The notes beneath the pieces were generated by a model. That model was not told the origin of the DNA, searched no databases, and was given only the letters and a program-made list of their open reading frames with translations. 6,937 nucleotides of DNA from Pseudomonadota bacterium. Its GTDB lineage: Bacteria > Pseudomonadota > Gammaproteobacteria > Halothiobacillales > Halothiobacillaceae. A program made the translations under genes and the position numbers. Shown piece after piece: positions 1 through 5,925 of this stretch. The stretch covers positions 1 to 6,937 of the forward strand of contig JAJYPA010000445.1 in assembly GCA_021795795.1 (NCBI GenBank), in the 5' to 3' direction. Numbering within the stretch: the first letter of the stretch is position 1; each line of letters starts with the position of its first letter.

Positions 1-120
1 GCTGGTGTGATCTATGGCTTCTCTAAGCATGCGACCCGCGATGAGGCGGTAGCGGCAGCCAAAACCAACCCGGCCAACGCCAATCTTCCGGTCAAAGAGA
101 TTATTCCGCCTCGTCCATAG
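1..120 (+). CDS. C-terminal end of an unidentified protein (5' truncated)
   Basis: Frame 1 is open from the window edge to a TAG stop at 118-120 and gives 39 residues, starting AGVIYGFSKHATRDEA and ending KEIIPPRP. The piece is Ala/Pro/Asn-rich and ends in a proline-rich tail. There is no membrane segment or motif in it that I can assign to a family. It is called coding because the frame is open from the edge, its composition is protein-like, and it lies on the same strand about 108 bases before the next gene. A short GC-rich hairpin at 133-149 follows the stop but has no T-tract. The function is unknown. Confidence 0.5.
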   Translation, partial: AGVIYGFSKHATRDEAVAAAKTNPANANLPVKEIIPPRP

Positions 121-228
121 CAGGAGTGGCGTGCCGGGAATGTTTCGGCTTCTCCATTCGCGCTTCCCGCGCCGGTGTACGGTGTTTGCCGTTTGCGAAG
201 AGCCCCATAGCGATTCGGGAGGCCAGGG

Positions 229-939
229 ATGCGGAGCAAAGGAGTCTCGCGCCGGACAGCGGGCGATTTCCCGGTGCATAACTCGAACTGGTGCCGGGTG
301 ACGCGCTGTCATCACCATGGACGCTGCGCCGTTGCTCTGGCGCTTGTCATCCTGGGTATGTCGGGGTCGGCCCAGGCTGGGGATTGGTGGACGGCGGCCA
401 GGACGGCGGTGGCGGAGCGCTGGTCGGCGGCGACGGCCACTGCAGCGGCTTCCCCGACCACGCTACCTGCCATGGGCAGCATCCAAGTGGCCTTTTCGCC
501 GTCAGGCGGTGCAACGGCGGCCATCGTTGCGGCGCTGGGAGAGGCGCGGCAGCGGCTTTGGGTGCAGGCCTATAGTTTTACCAGTGCGCCCATTGCCAAG
601 GCGGTCTTGGCCGCGGCGAAACGCGGGGTGCAGGTGACGGTCCTGCTGGACAAGAGCCAGCGTACCCAACAGTACTCCGAGGCCGATTTCTTTGCCAATC
701 AAGGGGTGCCGGTCTACATCGACGACCAGCATGCCATTGCCCATAACAAGGTGATGATCATCGATGGGGGGACGGTAATTACGGGCAGCTTCAATTTCAG
801 CAAGGCGGCGGAGCAGTCCAACGCGGAGAACCTGCTGATTTTGCGTGGTAATCCTCCCCTGGCGGCGCTCTATGCGCAAAATTTCCGTTTTCACCTCAGC
901 CATGCAACCCCCTACATGCCGCGCCACGGCCGGGATTGA
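229..939 (+). CDS. Exported phospholipase D-like nuclease (single HKD motif, Nuc/EndA type)
   Basis: This 236-residue protein has one PLD catalytic motif: H172-N-K174, then D179 in HNKVMIID, followed by GSFNFS (186-191) and the conserved AEN (199-201). The N-terminal half of the PLD fold begins near VAFSPSGGATAAI (87-99) and continues through RLWVQAYSFTS. A single HKD motif and this size fit the Nuc/PLDc_2 family, which acts as a dimer and cleaves phosphodiester bonds, commonly in DNA. Residues 33-50 form a hydrophobic core ending SAQA before GDWW, a Sec signal peptide with likely cleavage after A50, so the mature enzyme is probably periplasmic or secreted. The ATG at 229 has a good GGGAGG Shine-Dalgarno (217-222, spacing 6), but it gives an unusually long n-region. 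GTG at 298 would give a more typical signal peptide and is the alternative start. Relatives often lie near conjugation genes. The biological substrate here is unknown. Confidence 0.85.
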   Translation: MRSKGVSRRTAGDFPVHNSNWCRVTRCHHHGRCAVALALVILGMSGSAQAGDWWTAARTAVAERWSAATATAAASPTTLPAMGSIQVAFSPSGGATAAIVAALGEARQRLWVQAYSFTSAPIAKAVLAAAKRGVQVTVLLDKSQRTQQYSEADFFANQGVPVYIDDQHAIAHNKVMIIDGGTVITGSFNFSKAAEQSNAENLLILRGNPPLAALYAQNFRFHLSHATPYMPRHGRD

Positions 940-1314
940 GGGCGAAAGCCGGTCAAAACAACCTTAGCTGCCGCGCTGGCAGCGCCGGATCGTGCGGATG
1001 CTGCGCCCGCTTCACCCCACCATACCCTTCCCATGCGGCGCAGACTAGCCCGAGATGGTAACTGCTAAGGTGGGCTTTTGTTTGACTATCCCGCCGCGTG
1101 TCGACCAGTGCATGGTGCCAGCGGGGCCGGTAATCCTGTTCCTCTTCCCACCCTTACGCTAAGGCCCGATCAATGCGGGGCGCGGTCAGAGGAGATTTAC
1201 GGAGAAGATGCGTAAACGCCAGTGACATCCAGGTCCACTACTGAGATGCCTGACATCATGGGACCGGCGGCTGCGTAGACATGGCATGAACAATATAGAG
1301 AAAAGTAATAGATT
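940..1314. other. Intergenic stretch with no recognisable gene
   Basis: I find no plausible coding region here on either strand. The first part holds small inverted repeats: GCGCT/AGCGC near 974-986 and a 7-bp pair CTGCGCC (1001-1007) with GGCGCAG (1037-1043). A weak terminator-like element ends at about 1083. From about 1280 the sequence becomes AT-rich as it enters the control region of the downstream operon. No insertion-sequence ends, tRNA or attachment site could be made out. Confidence 0.5.
1047..1083 (+). terminator. Weak candidate terminator after the PLD nuclease gene
   Basis: AGCCC (1047-1051) can pair with GGGCT (1072-1076), which runs into TTTTGTTT. The stem is only 5 bp and the loop is about 20 nt, so this is a weak candidate. 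It is listed because of its position, about 110 bases after the nuclease stop, and its T-tract. Confidence 0.25.
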
Positions 1315-1331
1315 TGCACCAACATGAAGCG
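1315..1331 (+). promoter_or_regulatory. Degenerate NtrC-type binding site
   Basis: The left half TGCACC with spacer AACAT matches an NtrC half-site very well, and from memory it resembles the upstream NtrC site of E. coli glnA. The right half, GAAGCG, matches only half of the expected GGTGCA. Its centre (1323) lies 32 bp, about three helical turns, from the centre of the strong site at 1355. That is the spacing expected for cooperative NtrC dimers. Called on that spacing as much as on the sequence. Confidence 0.45.
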
Positions 1332-1346
1332 CATATTTTCCGGATT

Positions 1347-1363
1347 TGCACTAAATCAGTGCA
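1347..1363 (+). promoter_or_regulatory. NtrC-type enhancer dyad
   Basis: TGCACT (1347-1352), five spacer bases and AGTGCA (1358-1363) make a perfect 17-bp dyad of the NtrC form TGCAC(C/T)-N5-(G/A)GTGCA. Its centre is about 95 bp upstream of the start predicted from the sigma-54 promoter, a normal enhancer distance. The expected role is to bind phosphorylated NtrC (GlnG) under nitrogen limitation and activate sigma-54 polymerase. The regulator itself is not in the window, so its identity is inferred. Confidence 0.7.
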
Positions 1364-1423
1364 GTCTTTATAAGAAAATGTATAGCCGTAGACTTAAAAC
1401 AGCAATTTTTAACAGCTACAAGA

Positions 1424-1438
1424 TGGCACACATATTGC
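1424..1438 (+). promoter_or_regulatory. Sigma-54 (-24/-12) promoter of the guanidine operon
   Basis: TGGCAC (1424-1429) and TTGC (1435-1438) have exactly the sigma-54 geometry: GG and GC separated by 10 bases, consensus TGGCAC-N5-TTGC. The base after the -12 GC is C rather than the commoner A or T. Transcription would start near 1450, about 50 bases before the guanidine-I aptamer, so the aptamer would lie in the 5' leader. Paired with the NtrC-like dyads upstream, this suggests transcription during nitrogen limitation. Confidence 0.75.
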
Positions 1439-1502
1439 CTAATATACAGCACATGATAGGGAGTCGCTTATAGAGAACGTGCGAATCATACAAATCGATT
1501 TG

Positions 1503-1606
1503 GTAACGGGTTCTAGGGTTCCGGCCGGCAAGTCGCAGGCGTCTGGTCCAAGAGAATTCGGCCTCCAGAAATGGGGGTTCACGGAGGGATAAAAGCCCGG
1601 GAGATC
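1503..1606 (+). ncRNA. Guanidine-I riboswitch (ykkC motif)
   Basis: The conserved landmarks of the ykkC/guanidine-I aptamer occur in order: TTCTAGGGTTCCG (1511-1523), GTCTGGTCCAAGAG (1541-1554), a variable stem-loop using CCTCC and GGGGG (about 1562-1576), and the invariant CACGGAGGGATAAAAGCC (1580-1597) running into CGGGAGA (1598-1604). This class binds guanidinium. The 3' conserved strand is also the 5' arm of a terminator hairpin, so ligand binding should block termination (ON switch). The downstream importer, DUF1989 pair and carboxylase are the classic regulon of this aptamer. Outer boundaries are approximate because I could not fold P1 with confidence. Confidence 0.93.
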
Positions 1607-1634
1607 ACTGGTGATCTTTCGGGCTTATTTTATT
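1593..1634 (+). terminator. Riboswitch-controlled intrinsic terminator
   Basis: The strand at 1593-1607 pairs with 1612-1626 as a continuous 15-bp stem (two G-U pairs) closed by the loop CTGG, followed by ATTTTATT. The 5' arm contains the last conserved aptamer bases (GCCCGGGAGA), so the aptamer and terminator cannot form together. Guanidine-bound aptamer should therefore allow readthrough into the importer genes. The hairpin ends about 20 bases before the start codon at 1655. Confidence 0.92.
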
Positions 1635-1654
1635 GACTCAACGGAGGACGTAAC

Positions 1655-2635
1655 ATGGAAGCATGGAAAAAAGCCGTTTTTGGTCTAGCGCTCGCCGGAG
1701 CTGGACAATCCATGATGATGACAAACAGCTTCGCGACAATCACTCTCGGAGTCAGTGATTGGCCAGGATGGGTAGCATGGTATGTTGCTGAACATAACGG
1801 ATATTTGAAAAAGTACCACGCAGACGTAAAGCTGGTATGGTTTTCAAGTTATACTACTTCTGTGGAAGCCTTATCCGCTGGAAAACTAGATGCCAACTGT
1901 CAAGCGCTGATCGACACATTGGCGCCAATTGAAAAAGGCGTACCTATCAAAGTAGTGCTGGTGACCGACAATTCTGCCGGAAACGATGCCCTTATGGTCA
2001 ATAATTCGATAACCAAGTTTGACCAGTTAAAGGGAAAAACCATCGCCGTACGCATGGACTCGATAGAACAATATCTGGATGAGACAGCTTTAACGAAAAA
2101 TGGCATCTCACCCGCTTCTGTCCACTTTATTAATATGTCAACAGGAAATGCCGCCGCGGCGCTGATTACCGGGCGTGTACCAGCGGCTGGCGTATGGAAT
2201 CCGTGGATACAGAGAATTGAAGCCAGGAAAGCCGGACACCCAATCTTCACGAGTGCCGAAGCGCCGGGTGTTATTCCTGATATTGTAGCCGCGAGAGATA
2301 GTGTTATTGCTGCTCAACCGCAGCAGTTTGTTAACTTAGCCAAAGCTTGGTATGCGACAGTAGCATTTATAAAAGAACATCCCAAACAGGCGGCCGCAAT
2401 TATGGCTCCGCATGTCGACCTGAAGCCGGCAGAGTATGCCACTTCCTTGGCGGGGACCCGCCTTTTCGACGCAAAGCTCAATCTTGAAGCGATGAAGCCC
2501 GGCGCATCCCCAGTGTCCCTCTACAACAGCACAAGAGACACTTCGGTATTCCTTAAACGTGTCGGAGCAATAAAATCCGAACCGCTACCAAGTTCTTTTA
2601 TAGACCAGACGTTTGCTGTTGAGGCCGCTAAGTGA
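1655..2635 (+). CDS. ABC importer substrate-binding protein, urea/guanidine carboxylase-associated (NitT/TauT type)
   Basis: This 326-residue protein is the periplasmic receptor of the importer encoded by the next two genes. Residues 1-27 form a signal peptide: MEAWKK, a short hydrophobic stretch, then NSFA with likely cleavage after A27. The mature protein begins ITLGVSDWPGWVAWYVAEHNGY, written here as two parts: ITLGVSDWPGW (29-39) and VAWYVAEHNGY (40-50). That opening is typical of NMT1/TauA-like binding proteins, and EALSAGKLDA (71-80) and FDQLKGKTIAVR (122-133) fit the same fold. The ATG at 1655 has GGAGG at 1643-1647, spacing 7. The gene is the first one behind the guanidine-I riboswitch and overlaps the permease start by four bases (GTGA). 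Family members beside urea/guanidine carboxylases are often annotated as urea transporters. The riboswitch context favours guanidine or a guanidino compound as ligand. That ligand is inferred, not visible in the sequence. Confidence 0.9.
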   Translation: MEAWKKAVFGLALAGAGQSMMMTNSFATITLGVSDWPGWVAWYVAEHNGYLKKYHADVKLVWFSSYTTSVEALSAGKLDANCQALIDTLAPIEKGVPIKVVLVTDNSAGNDALMVNNSITKFDQLKGKTIAVRMDSIEQYLDETALTKNGISPASVHFINMSTGNAAAALITGRVPAAGVWNPWIQRIEARKAGHPIFTSAEAPGVIPDIVAARDSVIAAQPQQFVNLAKAWYATVAFIKEHPKQAAAIMAPHVDLKPAEYATSLAGTRLFDAKLNLEAMKPGASPVSLYNSTRDTSVFLKRVGAIKSEPLPSSFIDQTFAVEAAK

Positions 2636-3489
2636 GCAGCAGCGCAAAACCCGTACCGCTGGGGCGAGATCAGATCTCGCCCCAGCGCCCGCCCCAGAAC
2701 GCGAGGCGCAGAGCACAGTATCTAAAAATACGATCGGCCATCCCCCGGAAGGCTTATCTGATATTGTCGTTGCTTGGCTTTATAGTACCATTAGCAGCTT
2801 GGCAATGGTTAAGCTCCGCCGATATGGTGAGCAGTTTATTTTTACCATCACCACACGACGTTTGGAAATCCGCCATCGACTGGTACGCCGGCAATCTAGG
2901 CACCGATATCTACATTAGCACCTACCGTGTGGTTAGCGGTTTTCTTATGGCTGCTTTAATCGGTGTTCCACTAGGAATATACATCGGCACATTTAAGTCG
3001 GTAGAGGCGGTATTCCAGCCTATCAATGATTTTGTACGCTACATGCCCGCCTCGGCGTTCATTCCCCTTGTGATGTTATGGATAGGCATCGGTGAATCGT
3101 CCAAGATCTCTATTATATTTATCGGTGTAGTGTTCCAAATTGTGGTGATGGTTGCTGACGCTGTGAGAAATATACCAGAACGTTACATTGAAGCCGCATA
3201 CACTCTGGGTGCAAAAAAGGGGGAGGTTATAAACCATGTTGTATGGCGGGGCGCCCTTCCCGACATCTTTAATATATTGAGAGTCAACATGGGCTGGGCA
3301 TGGACGTACCTGGTCATTGCGGAGATGGTTGCGGCAGATAGGGGGCTTGGATTTGCCATCCTTCAGGCGCAGCGCTTCATGGATACACCAAAAATATTTG
3401 TTGGAATATTTATCATTGGCGTTCTCGGCCTGGTTTTTGATTTATCATTTCGCGTTGCCCATCGCGTCTTGTTTCCATGGAGCAGATAG
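2632..3489 (+). CDS. ABC importer permease, urea/guanidine carboxylase-associated
   Basis: This 285-residue inner-membrane protein of the SsuC/TauC/NitT permease family forms the channel of the importer, presumably as a homodimer. A basic N-terminal tail of about 40 residues precedes the first membrane helix (AYLILSLLGFIVPLAAW, 41-57). Further hydrophobic segments lie near 100-120, 140-152, 160-178, 218-235 and 255-272. The cytoplasmic EAA loop, which docks on the ATPase, is clear: E187-A-A, G193 and P210 in EAAYTLGAKKGE...WRGALP. The GTG start at 2632 overlaps the preceding TGA as GTGA, indicating translational coupling. The only Shine-Dalgarno-like sequence is a weak GAGG at 2621-2624. A perfect 15-bp-arm inverted repeat lies within codons 9-19. 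No better start exists before the first helix. Confidence 0.9.
   Translation: MSSSAKPVPLGRDQISPQRPPQNARRRAQYLKIRSAIPRKAYLILSLLGFIVPLAAWQWLSSADMVSSLFLPSPHDVWKSAIDWYAGNLGTDIYISTYRVVSGFLMAALIGVPLGIYIGTFKSVEAVFQPINDFVRYMPASAFIPLVMLWIGIGESSKISIIFIGVVFQIVVMVADAVRNIPERYIEAAYTLGAKKGEVINHVVWRGALPDIFNILRVNMGWAWTYLVIAEMVAADRGLGFAILQAQRFMDTPKIFVGIFIIGVLGLVFDLSFRVAHRVLFPWSR
2657..2687 (+). repeat. Perfect inverted repeat (15-bp arms, 1-base centre) inside the permease 5' coding region
   Basis: Arms 2657-2671 and 2673-2687 are exact reverse complements around A2672. In RNA they would form a very stable, GC-rich hairpin of about 14 bp with a 3-nt loop. It begins 21 bases after the binding-protein stop codon and encodes residues 9-19 of the permease. 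No T-tract follows, so it is not an ordinary terminator. Possible roles are protection of the upstream mRNA end, or damping of permease translation relative to the binding protein. Confidence 0.85.
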
Positions 3490-3491
3490 TT

Positions 3492-4325
3492 ATGAATAAA
3501 GAAGGGGTCGCAATTAAGTCAGTGAGTAAGTTATACCCCCAGCGAGATGGAAGTCGACGACGCGTGCTGAACGATATAGATCTGGAAGTCGCGCAAGGTG
3601 AACGGGTGATGTTAGTCGGTGCATCTGGTTGCGGAAAGTCGACTCTGCTGAGATTGATAGCAGGGTTGGAATTACCCAGCGAAGGTACGATTGATGTGGC
3701 TGGCACCTTAGTCACGGGGCCGGGCGTAAATCGTGGTGTTGTGTTTCAACAGTCAACATTGTTCCCATGGCTTACGGTCTGGCAGAATGTGACATTCTCC
3801 AGGCAATTGCGAGTCAATATAAATGTGGATGACTCCCAGGTAGCGCAGGCGGTTTATCGTAGTAACGCACTAATGAATGTCATGGGCATGGATCATGTGC
3901 GTGATGCTTATCCGAATCAATTAAGCGGCGGCATGCAACAGCGCGCCAATATTGCACGGGCTCTGGTTTCCAGTCCGGCGGTATTATTAATGGATGAGCC
4001 ATTTGGCGCCCTTGATGCGCAGACGCGGGAAACCATGCATGACCTCGTCCTGCACCTGTTCAACGCGGAAATGACCACGGTGGTATTTGTGACGCACGAT
4101 GTTGAGGAAGCGGTATACCTTGGAGATAAAGTGGTTGTTCTTGGGTCAAACCCAGGCCATATTGATAGTATTTATGACATACCATTTGGGCGGGAACGCT
4201 CGCATGAGATAAAGTTTATTCCCGAATTCGTATCCATAAGAAATGAAATCCTCAATAGAATAAGGGCAACAACTGAGGTTCGGACGAATCAGGATGTCTT
4301 AAGAAAAATGACCGAGTTCAAATAA
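3492..4325 (+). CDS. ABC importer ATPase, urea/guanidine carboxylase-associated
   Basis: This 277-residue cytoplasmic nucleotide-binding subunit of the NitT/TauT/SsuB class powers the importer. All ABC signatures are intact: Walker A GASGCGKST (43-51), Q-loop Q86 in VVFQQS, signature LSGGMQQR (144-151), Walker B VLLMDEP (164-170) with E169, D-loop GALD (172-175) and switch H202. The start is placed at ATG 3492, which has GGAG at 3479-3482 (spacing 9) and begins 2 bases after the permease stop. ATG 3477 would add five residues and overlap the permease by 13 bases, but it lacks a Shine-Dalgarno. The roughly 45-residue C-terminal tail after position 230 is usual for these ATPases. A 140-base AT-rich gap follows. 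Confidence 0.93.
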   Translation: MNKEGVAIKSVSKLYPQRDGSRRRVLNDIDLEVAQGERVMLVGASGCGKSTLLRLIAGLELPSEGTIDVAGTLVTGPGVNRGVVFQQSTLFPWLTVWQNVTFSRQLRVNINVDDSQVAQAVYRSNALMNVMGMDHVRDAYPNQLSGGMQQRANIARALVSSPAVLLMDEPFGALDAQTRETMHDLVLHLFNAEMTTVVFVTHDVEEAVYLGDKVVVLGSNPGHIDSIYDIPFGRERSHEIKFIPEFVSIRNEILNRIRATTEVRTNQDVLRKMTEFK

Positions 4326-4379
4326 ACTTCGCAGACATGAACCCGTAATTCGAAGCTAAAAAAATAATTTAACCATCGA

Positions 4380-4429
4380 TACCATTTACCAGCGCTGTAA
4401 TATGGGTAGATATTGGTAACGTATTTTTT
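4380..4429 (+). terminator. Weak hairpin plus T-tract between the ATPase and DUF1989 genes
   Basis: TACCA (4380-4384) can pair with TGGTA (4414-4418), and TACC (4387-4390) with GGTA (4405-4408), across an uneven internal loop. A run of six T residues follows at 4424-4429. The structure is AT-rich and interrupted, so it may be a partial attenuator between transporter and enzyme genes, or simply chance in an AT-rich spacer. No clear promoter or further guanidine aptamer was seen in 4326-4465. Confidence 0.25.
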
Positions 4430-4465
4430 CCAATTGTTTGCGTTTGCAGCTAAAAAGGAGACAAC

Positions 4466-5203
4466 ATGATCGAGCATGAAATCGTGGAGCATCAGGACCA
4501 TGATATATGGACCGAAGAGATTCCTGGCGGTGCTCATACCTCCTTTATCATGAGAAGGCATACCGTTCTTCGAATTATGGATATGGAAGGGGCGGCCAAT
4601 ATTGTCGCTTTATTCTATAATCACGATGAAAAACTGGAGCGGTACAACATGGCGGACACATTGAAGGCGCAGCATACGGCTTATCTTACCCAAGGGCGCG
4701 TATGCTACTCGGATATGGGTCGAATACTCTGCTCCATCATTGCCGATACCTGCGGCTGGCACGATACCATTTGTGGCATGACCGATGCCACCCAGGTGCG
4801 CCAGAAATATGGCGACAAAACGTACCAGGATGCGCATAATGCCATGCATCGTAATGCGCGCGATAGCGTTCTCATTGAGCTTGGTAAGTGGGGTTGCGGG
4901 AAGCGGGATATTGTGCCGAATGTCAACTTTTTTAGTAAAGTTACTGCTGACAACTCCGGGGATTTGCATTTTATTTCGAATCATTCCAAGCCAGGCGACT
5001 TTGTTGAGTTGAGATTTGAAATGAATACTCTAGTCGTATTGGCAGCATGTCAGCACCCGTTGGATCCTAATCCGAATTATGCACCAAAACCAATAAGGAT
5101 AACGGCTCGGCATACACCAGGTGGTGACCGATACGATTTCTGCCGGAAGTCTCACCCGGAAAATGAACGGGGTTTTTATAACACCGAGAACCTGTTCCGC
5201 TGA
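4466..5203 (+). CDS. Urea carboxylase-associated protein 2 (DUF1989), carboxyguanidine deiminase subunit
   Basis: This 245-residue cytoplasmic protein belongs to DUF1989. Proteins of this pair, long annotated for urea metabolism, have been shown to form the carboxyguanidine deiminase CgdAB, which converts carboxyguanidine to allophanate and ammonia. Visible family features are the N-terminal core VLRIMDMEG (34-42), LFYNHDE, the signature [14 protein letters not shown] (91-104) with C96 and H99-D100, NVNFF (152-156), and a conserved tail ending FYNTENLF. The order of this longer paralogue first and the shorter second is the usual operon order. Compared with the next gene it lacks two cysteines: HRNARD replaces HNCRD (128-133), and T106 replaces C106. 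It may therefore be the less catalytic partner of a heterodimer (inference). A strong AAGGAG (4455-4460, spacing 5) sets the start. Which of CgdA or CgdB it is was not decided. Confidence 0.88.
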   Translation: MIEHEIVEHQDHDIWTEEIPGGAHTSFIMRRHTVLRIMDMEGAANIVALFYNHDEKLERYNMADTLKAQHTAYLTQGRVCYSDMGRILCSIIADTCGWHDTICGMTDATQVRQKYGDKTYQDAHNAMHRNARDSVLIELGKWGCGKRDIVPNVNFFSKVTADNSGDLHFISNHSKPGDFVELRFEMNTLVVLAACQHPLDPNPNYAPKPIRITARHTPGGDRYDFCRKSHPENERGFYNTENLFR

Positions 5204-5217
5204 GAGGAAAGGAAACC

Positions 5218-5856
5218 ATGGTTATTGTAGAAAGCGAACTTGATCTGATAGCTGCCATTTATGATAAGGTACTGCCTGCCGGGGAATCCTGGCTACATGA
5301 GATAAAGGAAGGCCAGGTTTTCCGGATCCTGGACCTGGAAGGCAATCAGGCGGTCGATACACTTTTTTATAACGCACATGATCCTAGCGAACGCTACAGC
5401 GCAGTGGATACCATTCGCGCCCAAAATAATCTGTATCTCACCGCGGGCTCACGCCTGCTATCCAGCGAGGGGAATACGCTGATGACGATCATCGCCGATA
5501 CATGCGGTCGGCATGACACCATAGGCGGCGCATGTTCTGCGGAGAGCAATAGCGTGCGCTATGGTATCGACAAGAAGTTTATGCATAATTGTCGGGACAG
5601 TTTCTTGCATGCACTTGGCCATTGTGCCTGTCATATGGATAAGCGTGAGCTAATCAGCAATGTCAATTTCTTCATGAACGTACCGGTTACGGAGGATGGA
5701 GCCCTCACTTTTGCCGATGGCATCTCAGGATCCGGTAAGTATGTGGAAATGCGGGCAGAAATGGACGTCATCGTACTCATTTCCAATTGTCCGCAACTCA
5801 ATAATCCGTGCAATGCCTACAATCCGACACCAGTGCGACTGCTCATATGGAATTAA
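5218..5856 (+). CDS. Urea carboxylase-associated protein 1 (DUF1989), carboxyguanidine deiminase subunit
   Basis: This 212-residue paralogue of the preceding protein is the second subunit of the DUF1989 carboxyguanidine deiminase pair. The two align along nearly all of its length: [30 protein letters not shown] (91-104) and NVNFF (148-152). It retains the fuller set of conserved residues: C96, H99-D100, the GACS...N..RYG segment with C106, H123-N-C125-R-D127, and a C-terminal [19 protein letters not shown]. Such Cys/His residues are the likely metal or catalytic centre, so this is probably the catalytically complete subunit (inference). The ATG at 5218 is 14 bases after the upstream stop, with AAGG (5209-5212, spacing 5), indicating coupled expression. 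Its stop is 8 bases before the first hairpin of the guanidine-II-like element. Confidence 0.9.
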   Translation: MVIVESELDLIAAIYDKVLPAGESWLHEIKEGQVFRILDLEGNQAVDTLFYNAHDPSERYSAVDTIRAQNNLYLTAGSRLLSSEGNTLMTIIADTCGRHDTIGGACSAESNSVRYGIDKKFMHNCRDSFLHALGHCACHMDKRELISNVNFFMNVPVTEDGALTFADGISGSGKYVEMRAEMDVIVLISNCPQLNNPCNAYNPTPVRLLIWN

Positions 5857-5864
5857 ACTCCGAT

Positions 5865-5914
5865 AGCCAGGGGGACGACCCCCTCGGCTCAACACGCTGC
5901 AGGACGACCTGCCG
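5865..5914 (+). ncRNA. Guanidine-II (mini-ykkC) riboswitch candidate
   Basis: Two consecutive hairpins each carry an ACGA tetraloop on a G-C closing pair. Hairpin 1 pairs AGCCAGGGGG (5865-5874) with CCCCCT and GGCT (5879-5889) around ACGA 5875-5878, with one bulged C (5885). Hairpin 2 pairs GCAGG (5899-5903) with CCTGC (5908-5912) around ACGA 5904-5907; past a T-C mismatch the stem can extend by one C-G pair. The spacer is about nine bases. Paired hairpins with ACGR loops directly before a guanidine-related gene define the guanidine-II class, in which guanidine stabilises a loop-loop contact. The element fills the 69-base gap before the carboxylase and ends 11 bases before its ATG, pointing to control of translation. 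Confidence 0.85.
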
Positions 5915-5925
5915 TACTTCTTATC

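Noticed and set aside
133..149. Short hairpin GCCGGGA-ATG-TTTCGGC after the first partial gene, considered as a terminator
   Set aside because: Two of its seven pairs are G-T and it is followed by TTCTCC rather than a T-tract; too weak to list as a terminator.
502..927. Minus-strand open frame of 141 codons opposite the PLD nuclease
   Set aside because: It lies entirely antisense to a gene with clear catalytic motifs and shows no domain of its own; a shadow frame in GC-rich DNA.
1491..1502. 12-base palindrome CAAATCGATTTG just before the guanidine-I aptamer, considered as an operator
   Set aside because: It lies downstream of the predicted transcription start and matches no regulator site I recognise; a palindrome of this size can arise by chance.
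4331..4357. CTTCG...CGAAG inverted repeat after the ATPase gene, considered as a terminator
   Set aside because: Five-base arms with a long loop, followed by an A-run and not a T-run on the coding strand; no gene on the opposite strand needs it.
4326..4465. Possible third guanidine aptamer before the first DUF1989 gene
   Set aside because: No ACGR-loop hairpins or ykkC landmarks were found; the only structure is the weak AT-rich hairpin listed separately.
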